Below the pieces are notes generated by a model, which saw only the letters and a list, made by a program, of their open reading frames with translations, had not been told where the DNA came from and made no database searches. From positions 90,187,980 to 90,251,979 of the forward strand of contig CP136063.1 of NCBI GenBank assembly GCA_032622095.1: DNA of 64,000 nucleotides, read 5' to 3'. The DNA is from Siphonodentalium dalli. Taxonomy: Eukaryota; Mollusca; Scaphopoda; Gadilida; Siphonodentaliidae. This document shows, in pieces, positions 12,654-25,000 of the stretch (its first letter is position 1; every line of letters begins with the position of its first letter). The position numbers and the translations under genes were made by a program.

Positions 12654-12814
12654 GATATACAGGCACCATTTTTGGTGGGATCAGCAGGATTAACATTACC
12701 CGACAGATATAGAGCCACCATATTTGGTGGGATCATTGGGCCATTGAAAAATAAAACCCCCGTGTTCTCAAGCAACATTAGCAATTTTAACATTGTCAAC
12801 CATGATTTGTAACT

Positions 12815-12950
12815 TTAACCCTTCCATGACTGGAGCTTCCTGAAATTTTGCGAAATCAATGTGCCAATGCATTCTTTTATATAACAAGAACAGGATCGCA
12901 ATGGCCTATTGCCTCACTCTGAATTTACCCTATAGGCAGGAGAGGGTTAA
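12815..12950. mobile_element. TTAA-type foldback MITE, rearranged copy 5
   Basis: The left end TTAA-CCCTTCCATGACTGGAGC is typical, but after TGCATTCTTTTATATAACAA the sequence diverges to a different right end (GGCAGGAGAGGGTTAA). Confidence 0.55.
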
Positions 12951-13007
12951 TATCATATGAAACATACTTCAGCCTTGCTTCATTATCTACAATGAGTGGG
13001 ACCCATG

Positions 13008-13972
13008 CAGTGTTCGCGCTGGACCGAAAAAAACTTTAGCCAAATGAAAATTTCATTAGCCAAATGAAAAAAAATTTAGCCAAATGATTTTTGGCCAAAT
13101 TAAAAAAAAACTATGGCCAAATTAAATCATCGTTTTCTGGTCGGTTCACAATTAATGACTAAAACGTCAAATCTAACAGACACCGGTAAAATACACAATA
13201 ATTTAACTAATTTTGACGAACTAAAAATATTTTTATATATATCGTTTAATAAAAATTTATTAATCTTTATGTGAAAGAGTGAGTGGGGAAGGGGGGGGGG
13301 GGGGGGGGGGGGGGGGGGTAACATGGGATCGTCCTTCTTAATTTCATTATTTTTTTTTTATTATATCAATATCTTTTTTTTAAATCATTAAATATTAATT
13401 ATCCTTGCGAAAATATCTAAGTGACTTCTGTAAACTAATAACTTAATATTGTTACGCCATTATCAAATTACAATCTGTCATAAAAGCAAGCATATTATTT
13501 TGAATGTATCGGTATTGACAACAAATAGCCACAAAATATCTGTCGTGATTCACATTTGGCTGATTAAGCTATTGTCTTACACTTGGTGCTCATAAACCTT
13601 GACCGTCATAAATACAATGTCATCACAAACATGCATTGTGCAGGAGCCCTGTGAGTGACCAGACAGGGATTAAAATGGGGGATTAGCGGATTAAATGTCA
13701 AATAATGACCTTTTGCTGTTTCGTGCAGAGTGCCGGGTTTCCCTTTGTACTGTCCGCGATCGGGTTTCCCTTTGTACAGTCGGCGATATAATCCCACTTA
13801 CGATGTTTTGGTACTAGATCATTCACATCACAGAATTGAAAACCCACTTGCCAAAAATTTATGTTTTCAGTCTCCATTTGGGGTCAAACGTTTAGCCAAA
13901 TGAAATTTTTATTAGCCAAATTCGAAAAAGATTAGCCATTGGCTAATTTGGCTACCGACAGCGCGAACACTG
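13008..13972. mobile_element. non-autonomous hAT element with exact 8-bp TSD GACCCATG
   Basis: Terminal inverted repeats CAGTGTTCGCGCTG and CAGCGCGAACACTG are perfect over 14 bp. Both sides carry GACCCATG (13000-13007 and 13973-13980). An 8-bp duplication and CAGTGTT ends are the hAT signature. Subterminal AGCCAAATGAAA / TTAGCCAAAT repeats flank a unique core with a 28-bp poly-G run. No transposase frame is seen. Confidence 0.9.
13291..13318 (+). repeat. 28-bp poly-G tract
   Basis: Uninterrupted G run inside the hAT element at 13008-13972. Other homopolymers are poly-C at 575-587 and at about 33233-33250. They yield poly-Pro frames that are not genes. Confidence 0.95.
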
Positions 13973-13980
13973 GACCCATG

Positions 13981-14348
13981 CAAGCCTGAGTTCAGTGTGC
14001 CTGTCATTTGCAGAATGAGGTCCCCAGAGGGTAAATTTAGTGACTCTATACCGCATAGCGGGCTAGCATAACTAAATTCACCCTCTGGGGACTTCATTGC
14101 TTAGGCCTCATTTTTTTCTGGAAAGTTTCTTCTTTATTATCAAAATTCTTCATATAGATTCTATTTTTTGTTTAGTTTAGTTTCTCTATATCTCCAAATT
14201 GGCAGATGACACATTGCATAATCAAAGTTTCCAATGGGTGTACATCACAATATTCACCATTTGATAACTTTAAACTGAGTCTATGTCTACTAAATTCACC
14301 CTCTGGGGACCTCATTCTCCAAATGACAGGCACACTAAGCTCAGGCTT
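13981..14348. mobile_element. long-inverted-repeat MITE (GAATGAGGTCCCC family), copy 3
   Basis: CAAGCCTGAGTTCAGTGTGC to CACTAAGCTCAGGCTTG, starting directly after the target duplication of the hAT element at 13008-13972. Confidence 0.76.
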
Positions 14349-14594
14349 GGGCAGGATAGAGTAATACGAAACATACTTCCGCCTTACTTCATTATCTACA
14401 AATTACAATGCTTGGGACCCATGCATGGAACTTTTTATCACTTTGGTAATTCCAAAGTATTGTTCATATATAAGTACTGTATTTATTTATAGGTCTCTTT
14501 TGATCCCAGAAGCAAGACAAGAGGCAAAAAGCATGCCACATTCAAATTTAGATTTGAACAATATATGTAGCATTAACCCAGACATAGGCATAAG

Positions 14595-14800
14595 TACAGT
14601 AATGCTCTAAGTAATCGACTCCTTAACCACAGCAGAATTATGGGTAACTTTGCAGGATTTAGTCGGAAATATGGCTTGTTGCCATTCATCGGAAAGCTCT
14701 CGGGGAGAGCTTTCCGATGAATGGCAACAAGCCAGATTTCCGAAAAGTTACCCATAATTCTGCTGTGGTTAAGGAGTCGATTACTTAGTGCATTACTGTA
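14595..14800. mobile_element. pogo/Tigger-like palindromic MITE, copy E
   Basis: TA-flanked ends, GCTCTCGGGGAGAGC loop, and a short deletion in the right arm (AAATCCTG missing). Confidence 0.82.
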
Positions 14801-15492
14801 CCAGCGCCAGTGTTAAACTAACACACAATCAGGTACCCAACGTTGTGAGATAATAAACCGATGAAGACAGAAGAAATCACTTCAGTGGGCACTATACATG
14901 TACATCCTGTGCAGACTTCATGTTGATCCTGAAATAAGATATTCAAATCATTTGAAACATTTGAATCAAATGATGTACAATATGTGGAAGAATCAGAAGT
15001 AACTCTACACAGTGGGTAAATGTGCAAAAAATAATATGATCATACAAAAATGTAATTTGCAGCCGCATGTTAAGTTTCATGGGAATTTTTATCCTTAGAA
15101 GGATTTGATGATAAACCGTAACAGGACATAAGAAAATCATATACCGGTATGTAAATGATACTACATAACGTAAATGTTGCCAAATGTAATATAAATGTAA
15201 ATGTAAGTCACAGCTGTCTGGCCATTGATGCAGTCCTTCTGGAGTGATGTCATGATGTATGTCGTGATGTCATGAAGCCTTTAATGGTTTCCAAGAAGAA
15301 ATCTTAAAAGGACTTTGCGATCTTTCAATCGGAACTTATAGTTTCAGTTTGTAGGCTTTGAACATTGAGAATATTCCATCAATCTTTTAGGTGGAAATAC
15401 CATTAGAAAATGGAAGAAAATATCTAAATGTCCAGTAAGGTCGCTAGAATCCTCTTTCAGGGCAAACATTTAAATAATTATTTATATTCGCA

Positions 15493-15536
15493 ATGTTAGT
15501 TATACTTCATTCTATATAATGAAGTATAACTAACAT
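15493..15536. repeat. 44-bp perfect palindrome in the putative 3' flank
   Basis: Nineteen-bp arms ATGTTAGTTATACTTCATT and AATGAAGTATAACTAACAT around CTATAT. It lies just beyond the candidate polyadenylation signal of the EFCAB14-like gene. Confidence 0.85.
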
Positions 15537-15552
15537 TTGCTGAAAAGAGTTA

Positions 15553-15558
15553 TTTATT
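15553..15558 (-). terminator. candidate polyadenylation signal AATAAA
   Basis: AATAAA on the minus strand about 360 nt after the exon 12 stop codon. The interval (15559-15920) holds no other convincing exon and would be the 3' UTR. AATAAA is common in AT-rich DNA, so this is only a plausible 3' end. Confidence 0.35.
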
Positions 15559-15920
15559 TCTGATTTTGGTTAAATATAAGCTGAGTTTTCAAAATCAGAT
15601 TACATTTTAGTTTTCGTGATCACATTGTGAACTCAAAAAACAAATTCAAACATGAAAAGTCCAAAGAGAAGTATCTTTTGAAAAAAATCTGGCCCAGATG
15701 TTTCAGTTCAACTCATCAACAATATTTGATGTCACTAACAAACATTGGGGAGAAAAAATCAGATCATGTTTATTTGAGTTACAGAGACCAGTCAACTATT
15801 GTCAAATCATATGTTGACACAACCCAATTCATGAGACACTGGTGAGGTTTTAAAACATTTACACATAAGCTATTTTAAGTGGAGTGCTCTATATACTAAC
15901 CTTGGTATATAGATGTAACA

Positions 15921-16036
15921 TCAAGGAAACTCAAAATCGTCAGTTGTAGTTGAAGGAACAGTGGAGGATGTGGATGCTGGTGCCGTACTAGGTGTCTGTG
16001 TATCTGTTTCTTCTGTATTTTGTTCTACATTTTTTG
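15921..16036 (-). CDS. EFCAB14: EFCAB14-like exon 12 (terminal, Ser/Thr/Pro-rich tail, stop)
   Basis: Acceptor AATATTTTAG/CAAAAA. Two leading bases complete an Ala codon begun in exon 11. Residues 458-494 begin KNVEQNTEETDTQTP, run through a Ser/Thr/Pro/Ala-rich stretch and end DDFEFP followed by TGA. Low complexity makes it weaker than the other exons, but the acceptor, phase and stop all fit. There is no EF-hand loop, and no good donor precedes the stop. Confidence 0.72.
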
Positions 16037-19000
16037 CTAAAATATTCAGTGTGAAATATTTTTTTATTAGGCCATACAAAGTAAATTTTCAGTTACTCAT
16101 GCCAAAATATTTTGAGAAGTGTGTGCAAGCGATTTTTAATTAATTTTTTATTTCTTGGGCACACACCAACTAAGCATTCCACCGCTGCATCGGCTATACA
16201 GTAATGCCCTAAATAATCGACTCCTTAACCACAGCAGTATTATGAATGGCATATTAATATGACTTGTTGCCATTCATCGGAAAGCTCTCACTGAGAGCTT
16301 TCCGATGAATGGCAACAAGCCATATTTCCGACTAAATCCTGAAAAGTTACCCATAATTCTGCTGTGGTTAAGGAGTCGATTAACTAGGGCTTTACTGTAG
16401 CTCTAAGTTAAATTTCAGTTGCACATGGCCATTATTTCCTGTACAGATGTCCATAAACAGGCAAGTTGATTCCATGTGATTTATTTCATCAATGTAAGTG
16501 TGAATGAAACTGTAGCTCAACATGGAGAGGGGATAATATCAAACATTACAGTCAATGGAGCAATGAGGAATGGAGAAGGTTTAAATATTTAAGTAATAAC
16601 AGAGGTCAACCATATAGCCATATGAAGGATGAGATCAATTGGTTGAAAAATTTTGGTAGTAGGGCATGCCGTATTATTTAGTGATGCAAAGAGTAAAATC
16701 AAAGATGCTTGCCAGCAGCCATGTTTTTGACTGAATACCGTTCAAATTTGATAGCTCACATCTAGAAGTGATCATGAAAAAGCCTGTGAATTTAAAAAAA
16801 ACATTTCTCCAGTAAATGTCAGTTCCAGGGTGAGCTGATGGAATTAAATGTGAAATCCAAGATGGCCACTAGCGGCCATGTTTTTTAACACAATTTGGTG
16901 TAAATTTGATGGCTTCCATCTAGAGGTCCTCCGAAAATCCATATAAAGCATTTAGTGACAACCAGATGAGGGATGCGACCTGTAGGTGATGGTGAAGGAT
17001 TTAGTGATGCAAGGATTTAGTGATGCAAAGAGGTAAAATCCAAGATAGCCACTGGCCGCCATGTTTTTCAACTAAATTCGGAATTTTTTTATAGCTCCCA
17101 TCTGGTGGTCACACAGAAGATACATATGAAGTTTGGTGACAAATGGATGATGGATGTGATCTGTAGGGTGTGCCAAAGGATTTAGTCAGGCAAATAAGGA
17201 TTTACTACGGTTTTATTGCAAATCACCGTAAATTGTATGTGCATGTTCTAAATAAGATGATGCAATAGTATGTTATCTCAATAGCATTACGCAGAACAGA
17301 TAGCTTGTTTATCATTATATCACCATTTCCTTCTGTTTATTATATATTTTCATTGCTACCTAGCTTTGCCTTATTTGAAATCTGTTGTGCAGTTTGCTCC
17401 CATTTTTCTCGACCGGAACCAGCTTGACTGAGCTTTAAATAAATTGTTATCGTGCGAACACGTGGTTGTTTTTCAATATTAGTGGAATTCAACAGTTACC
17501 TTTCTGACTATCTGATGAGATACAAACCAAAAGTGTATTTTGTGGATAACATCGCATTATACTATCATTATACTTTACTATTAGTATATTCTTGAGGATT
17601 TTCATAATTTTTATTTCTAAATTATAACCTACAACCAATGCCTTCATTGCTTGAAGGAATTGTTTTCATTAAAAAAAAATCTACAATAAATGTCGATTGG
17701 AGCGTGTGCCCTATAGCTTTCAAATGTGAAATTTTAACAAATTTAGGAAAAATCAATGGCTCCCACCTAGATGTCACCCTGAAGATCCATATGAAGTTTA
17801 GTGATGATCAGATGAGGAATGTGGCCTGTAGGCCATGCAGAAGGATTTAGTCTTGCAAAGAGTAAAACCCAAGATGGCTGCTGGTGGCCATGTTTTTCAT
17901 CTAAAGTCATTCAAATTTGTTAGCTCCCATCTAGAGGTGACCCTAAACATGCTTGTAAATTTTCAAAATATTTATCCAATAAATGAGAGCTGTAGGGTGT
18001 GCCGATGGATTCAAATTTGAAATACAAAATGGCTGCTGGTGGCCATGTTTTTTTGTTGAATTTCAATAAAATGGTAAACTCCCATCCAGAGGTCACTGGA
18101 GGATTCATATAAAGTTTTGTGATGGTCAGATGAGGGATCTGGCCTGTAGGGTGCGCCACGGAAATTGTAGACAGATGCACACATTCATGGATGACAGACC
18201 CCAACCCTTGGCAATAGCTCAAACTTGACTTTGTCAAGTAATGACACATTTCATTATGATCCGACCAAAGGTACGACATGTAGCCCGCACACACAGACGA
18301 AGAATACCAAGCCATGGCAATAGCTCAAATTTCCAAGTAAAGTTGAGGTAAAATTAAACCCACTTTCACCATGTCAAAGAACAACCATACCCAATGATCC
18401 ACACCTGAGTTACAAGGCGATATGTTTGTATGGACAGCTAGACGGAGCCCTCGACTGTATGCTCCAAAATTGCTTCTTGAGTCGGGGGGCATACTAAGTA
18501 TGACGTTCTATGTGACATAATTTGTTAATATCTCCACATACCTGGTGTCTTGTCATCAGGTGAAGTTCGAGATAAACCTTCGACTTTTGTTGCTAAATCC
18601 ATGACACTCTTCTTAGTGGAACTGAGATTATTCTGTAGTTTATCAATGTTTGTATTCACTTCCATAAAGCTACCATTTAGAAGCTGCAGAAGAAGAGAAA
18701 TCAGTTTACATTTGGCATTCTGATGTTCAATATGAAACAGTTGCAGCGAGATGTATGAAGCTTGTGTATTATACACATATGTATCCTGGGGTTATACACA
18801 AGCAAAACTCTCATGTCACGTTTTTTGGGTGATCAGTCGTCCGTATCAGTTGATAACACATTCATCGTCTTATAGGCTTGCATGCTGTGGGCGTGTTATT
18901 ATAATGCAGGGTCATGTTAATTGACTGTTTTTAAGATCTATGTTACAATACCATAAATCAGAAAACTCCGCCAAAATGATTCAGATTCAACTCAAAATCG

Positions 19001-22000
19001 CAGGTGTGCAGGTTGCCATGCTGGTTGATATATGTGCCAAGTTTAAAAATAATTGACCAGAAAATGACAGAATACATGCTCAGACAAAGTTCCGGACAGA
19101 CAGACACATGGACGGATAGGATAGGATAGGATAGTTTATTTACAATACACACGAATGATACAGTGGCAGTAATACATAATAAAGTAAAGCAGTGTATTGT
19201 CGGGGGTAGCCTAGCCCTATCGGGCTGTCTTCCTGCTACCCCCTAAAACAAGTATAACTATAAGTAATAGCATAGATGCGACGGACGGACGAACGAGGGT
19301 CATTACTATAGTCATCCAACGGAATGTCGAGGGACAACAAACGACCTATAGTCATCAATGAGTATTTAGTATAGAAAGGCTTAACAAACCTTGATATCCT
19401 GGTGGTAATGACTGGACAGATTCTGGAATGCTGCCATGGTAACGTAATTGGAATCGGCCGGTGTTATCACAGATAGGTTTTTCATCTCAGCATTCATCTG
19501 AAAAATGGACACCACACCACATGCAAGTCTGAGTTCACTATGTCTATCATTTGCAGAATGAGGTCCCCAGAGGGTGAATTTAGTGATGCTACCCTGCACA
19601 GTGGGTTAGCATCACCATATTCACCCTCTGGGGACCTCATTCTGATTTGGCCCTTATTTTCTGGGAAATATTTATAGTCTCAAATTAACATTGTTTTTAG
19701 TTACTTTTTCCCTTCTAGTAAGTTTCTTATCCCCTAATTTGCAGAAGATAATTGCATAATCAAGGTGACTAATGAGTGAACATCACCAACTAGAACTGGG
19801 GAACTTACAATATGATCTTAGGTCTCCCACAGCAGTTGAGGCCTAAGCAGAACGAGGTCTCCAGAGGGTGAATGTTGTGATACTAGCCCACTATGCATGA
19901 TAGCATCACTAAATTCACCTTCTGGGGACCTCATTGTGTCAGACACACTAAACTCAGGATTGACACCACACCAAATGTCAGCAACTCAAAACGCGAAACT
20001 AGAGGTATGACAGTCCTGCAGGGACCAGAATAGAGGGTGACTTAGGTGATGTTCTCCCTATAATGTGCCACTAAAATGTGCCCCCTGATTTTTGTCCTAG
20101 GGAGAAGTGACTTCTCTCTTCTATAGAGCGTTTGCAATTACGTGATTGGATATGGGACGCGCCACCATGTTGGAGGTATAGACATCCATGGATAAGAAAG
20201 CACTGAGTTAATACGATTAATTAAGAAAGCTACTTTTAAAACCTCTCGTTATGGCTTCGACGGAATTAGTTGCAATATTTGCCAACGCTATTAATAATCA
20301 ATAACAACAGTTCTCAAAGAATACATCAAAATGTTAGATAAACTTACTATAGGGTGCGATATTAGACTCGGAACTGTCGCCAAACGTTACAGATCCATAC
20401 ATACACCATTACATTCGTGTTAATCACAGTTATGTTTTGAAATAAAATTACTAAGGCTTACCTAATTAATTTTCAATGAATGGTAATGTAGTCCATGTAT
20501 TATCGAAACAAATGAGCTCACCGGTGTTGCATTTAGGCATATATGCGATTTTTGACCATTTCCGATAACCAACAAAGATTATTGCTGCTTACGTGAGAAT
20601 CAAATTGCGTAACAAATGCCATTACATGACTTCAATATAGAATAGGCTATCTAATATTGGAACAGTGCTAATTTATAGCTCACACCTTGATGAAATAACT
20701 TGAAGCCGATCGGAGGTGTACATACCGTAATTAATCTATAATCTCTCATTTGTCGAACAGTACACCCTCGGGCTTCAACTTTAAAGTTGGCAAAAATAAA
20801 TACAATGATATACATAACTGTTCCCCGTAGCTTGGCTGAATCACATTAAAGGTGTCAACAACTTTGCGACCGGATGCAAAGGATTATTAAATAGCGTTTT
20901 TTTTTAATTCCACATCTTATTCGGCCATCATTAAGTACATGAAAGGAAAACGCCGATGATGGAGCCAGTTACTTGTCATGTGGCAACAATAGCACAAAGT
21001 GAACTCGTTCGACGAATATTGCATGTAAACAGCGCGAATCACGTGCAATGTGTTAAATTTCTTGTCATTCTCTTGGAAAACTTGTTGATTCCCATTTACA
21101 TGCGTGTATTGTCGCAGTCATGTGGAGGAAGCTTTAGATTCTCAAACGGATTAACTTCGATTAAGTTAAACGTTCGCAGAAGATCATAGCCTATACAGGT
21201 TAGCATGGCATCTATCCATTCTATGCGACATCTATAGACCTGTGTAGGCCCTATTTGTACGGAACTACTTGTATAATTATCTAAATATGCATGTTTAAAG
21301 TTTAATAGCAGAAATTCGAAGTCAATATCACCATGGTGTTATAGCATATTCATGTACATATATAACGAACGAACACTTCACATAAAAAGTAGGCCTACTC
21401 GCGGCGCAATTAATATTCATAACATATAATCGATCGGGACTATACTATTTTGATTTTTTAGTTTGTAATTTTATATGTGCGCACAATCATTAACAAAACA
21501 ATTGAGAGGCATGATATATACGAAAGAGTTACGATTGATTATAGTGAACTCCGCACACACGTGTGTTTGTTTATATTCGTTGCTACCTCCAACATGGCAC
21601 CCGCAGTGCATGCTGGGATTAGTGACGTCACATGCAAACGCTCTATACCAGTATGATTATTTAAAGCAGCAGATTTGAAGTGTATTTATTGATTATAATG
21701 TACTTATCCATTATAATGGTATTATAAATGGGCTCTGGTATTGCATAATAAATTTTGATCACAAATAGTTGAAAATATATTAAATTGAACTTCTCGCTGA
21801 TAACAGTCCATTTCTCCCTAAAATTCTCCCAATTTGAAATTCTCTAGCAAAACATAAACCCACCTTTGTTCTTTGCAGGGCATAAAGAGCAACCAAGGTC
21901 ATATTTTTTTATAATGGGGAACAGAACATCAGTTTTGTTTGAACTTAAATTTTGTTCTCATAGTTTGATAATATTTGTTGATTTTGGTCCTATTGAAGAG

Positions 22001-25000
22001 GTTTGTCAGTATTTAATTAGTTGTCGTAAACTAACATAAATTTGTAAAATTCAAGTTCAAGTAAAAAAATAATTATTATGTGATGTTTACCTACGGTGCA
22101 GAGTTTATTGGAATCATGGTCACCGAAGAAATTCCACCCTGTCTTGCAATTGGAGATTCTACTAAGCTATCTTCTGAATCACAGTTTGTGGCTGCCTGAC
22201 ACAAACATCATATTTTTCGAAGTAATTCTCTTCCCTGCTATTTCTTTCAGGCTATATTGAATGCATAGCTATTCTAGGTCTGAAGCCTGTCACAAACCAC
22301 CTGAGATAATATAACATGTAAGACGCACCTGATCTATATCCCGCCACAGCTCCGATATGGAGTCGGACATATTTTCCACTTTTGCTGAGATAGTGGGAGA
22401 CAGCGTGTCCTGTGCACTGGTATTATTGCTAATCTGAAAATGAAATAACAAGTCTTATATTTTTCAGCACACACCTAACATAAAGTTGAGATTCTTGAAG
22501 CAGTATTGAACTCAATTAAATTTCCATTCGAGCCTTTTACTTGTTCAGATCATGTACTTTTTATAGCAGTTATTCATTTCCACTCAATTTGTATATTTGC
22601 TGAAAAACACTGTCATCTTTTTGACATGTTTATTGTTGTATAATATACTTGATGACGTCTTCATATCACATAGATTCCTTCATGTGGTGTACTAGCTTAA
22701 CAATTAATTAGTTTTCTGTGTATGTCCATCTAAACTTTCCACCTTCTGACGTAGCTCATGCGTGGAAACCCCTTAATTTATTCTGAAGCAAAAGGCATTA
22801 TCTTCATAGGTTTTGCTGAGTTATCTATCGTGGAAATGTCAATGTACAATATCACCAACCATCTGCACTGCCTTCACAAAATTTGTTTTTTTATAAATAT
22901 GTTTCTTCTTGTAGTTCCTATCTCATCATTAATATACATATAATTTAATTACACAAACTAGAAGAATATACAACATTTACCACACTATGTATCCGGGGGA
23001 ACTAATAAATATAACTAGAGGTGGGTTGTTCCAATGTGATTAAGGATACCAGCTTATGGAAGAGATATTTTACATACTCAAGCTATGCTCTGGAAGGGTA
23101 AGTCGGACGCACACATATATGGACAGACTGACATACAGATTTGAGGGTTGTGAAAAACTTTAAGTCGAAAAAGTTGGTTAACTGCCCAAAACAAATTCAT
23201 ATCACAGATTCCCTTGGTACTAATTATCATTTGACTTCTTCAACCAAACCCATAAATGGTCGCATTAGTGTACAGTACCCCTTCAATCTAGACTAATATG
23301 TCCCTAAAATACAGGAGACTTCGTGGTGACCTGATAGATGAACAAAACAAAAAGAGGACAGTATAATATCATCCATGATACACTATTCCCTGCTGTGACT
23401 TATACAGCAATGAGATGTCATGATCAAAATCTGATGACCGCAACAGTAGCAGAGACCTAAGAAAGAACTTTATCACCCATAGAATCTGACCAGCGTGGAA
23501 TGCTCTTCATAACCATACAGTTAATGCTGAAACCTCGGACCAATTTAAGGAATTTGAGGACTATCACTTCACCAGTATTAGGTATCAAACAGATTTCACA
23601 TAAACATGTTACTTAATTCTTATTGTAAAACACGTAAGCACCAGAACTAAGAGTCGGTCAGACTTGTTCCATGAAATTTATGATGTGATATTATAGTCAT
23701 GGAATATGCTTTGTTAGGATATAAGGCGCGTGACTCAAATGACAACTCACCAATCCTCAAAGAAATCTAATGTGAATACATATTTGTTTAAACTCACAAG
23801 ATCTAATGTGAACTTTTTGAGATCGTTTTTCATCTTCTCGAGATCATCGTCGCTGACTGTATTTGTCGTCGGCATTATAGGTTCACTTCCTGTTCCTGTT
23901 GACCCCGACATACTCAATCTTTCTATTGATGTCTGCATGTTGTTGCCCATACTCTCCAGGTCATTAATTCTCTCCTGAATAATATAAAGACAGATACATA
24001 GAGGATCTCAACACGATAAGTTGGGAAAAAAGATTTTATTAAACAAGTTTCTGTTTTTATTCAGTGCTATAGCGGTTTTTGTGTTTTTTGCAATCATATA
24101 AACATGCACAAATCATGCCATATTCTGTGTTATTTTAACCAAATAATTATCCTAGAAATAAGATGTTCACACATTGGAGAGAAAAAGCATTATTTCCGAC
24201 TAGTCACTTCGCTGGCACAGCCAAGTTCCGGTTCCATTGCTTTCTATTGAAGGTCAGATATACAACATTTTAGCACTGAAAACCACTGGTACAAAATAAA
24301 TAGATTCATTGGTCCACAGTGGAGATAGGACAATATAGCACTGTCAAAAAAGTGAGTTTTTGAGATGGAACAGATTTACACAGCCTCTCATTCAAATTTG
24401 GTATATGACAGACATGATATCTGGTGATTTTCAGACAGGAAATCCCACACCGAATCGAAAGATACCAATATCTCATTTTCCAGCCAAAAGTGAAATAGAA
24501 TAGTTTAGTTCTGATGTGACGTCACGATTTGCAAAGACTATCTTCACCAATTTCATCCTCTGGGTACCTCATCTGCTATGAGAGACCTAGACAGATTTAA
24601 GCTCCCATTGGGCACCTCGATTATGCATTGTGTCATCTTCCAATTTGGGGATATAGAGAAATTAAACTAAAATGAAAGAGATATTTTACAAAGAAGTTTC
24701 TAAAGAAAAATCTTGTTAATTTGATGATAAAGATACTTTCCAAAGAAGATGAGGCCTAAGCAGAATAGGTACCCAGAGGGGTGAATTTAGTGATGCTAGC
24801 CAGCTAAGCAGGGTTCAATAGGTCTTTTTGAAACATTACCTCAAACCATGATAAAAGCCACATGGTGTTTGCACTTCAAAATACACCTAATAATATTAGC
24901 TTTTGAACTTTTCACAGTATCGAAATATGTCATGTCAATAATTACCTGAGTTACCTTTCTATTCTATGAGCTTTATATGTCCCAGAAAGACGCGTTGACA

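Noticed and set aside
13127-13324. Poly-proline frame
   Set aside because: It is produced by the poly-G tract inside a hAT element.
14818-15027. Possible extra exon after exon 12 (TTATTTCAG/GATCAACATG on the minus strand)
   Set aside because: An acceptor-like site is present, but no matching donor, no EF-hand or other motif, and exon 12 already ends in a stop without a good donor.
15627-15845. 72-codon plus-strand frame, Lys-rich
   Set aside because: It lies antisense to the putative 3' UTR, has no recognisable domain and its composition matches AT-rich noise.
17920-18315. 131-codon minus-strand frame
   Set aside because: It lies in the AAGATGGC tandem noncoding repeat; related copies elsewhere carry stops in the same register.
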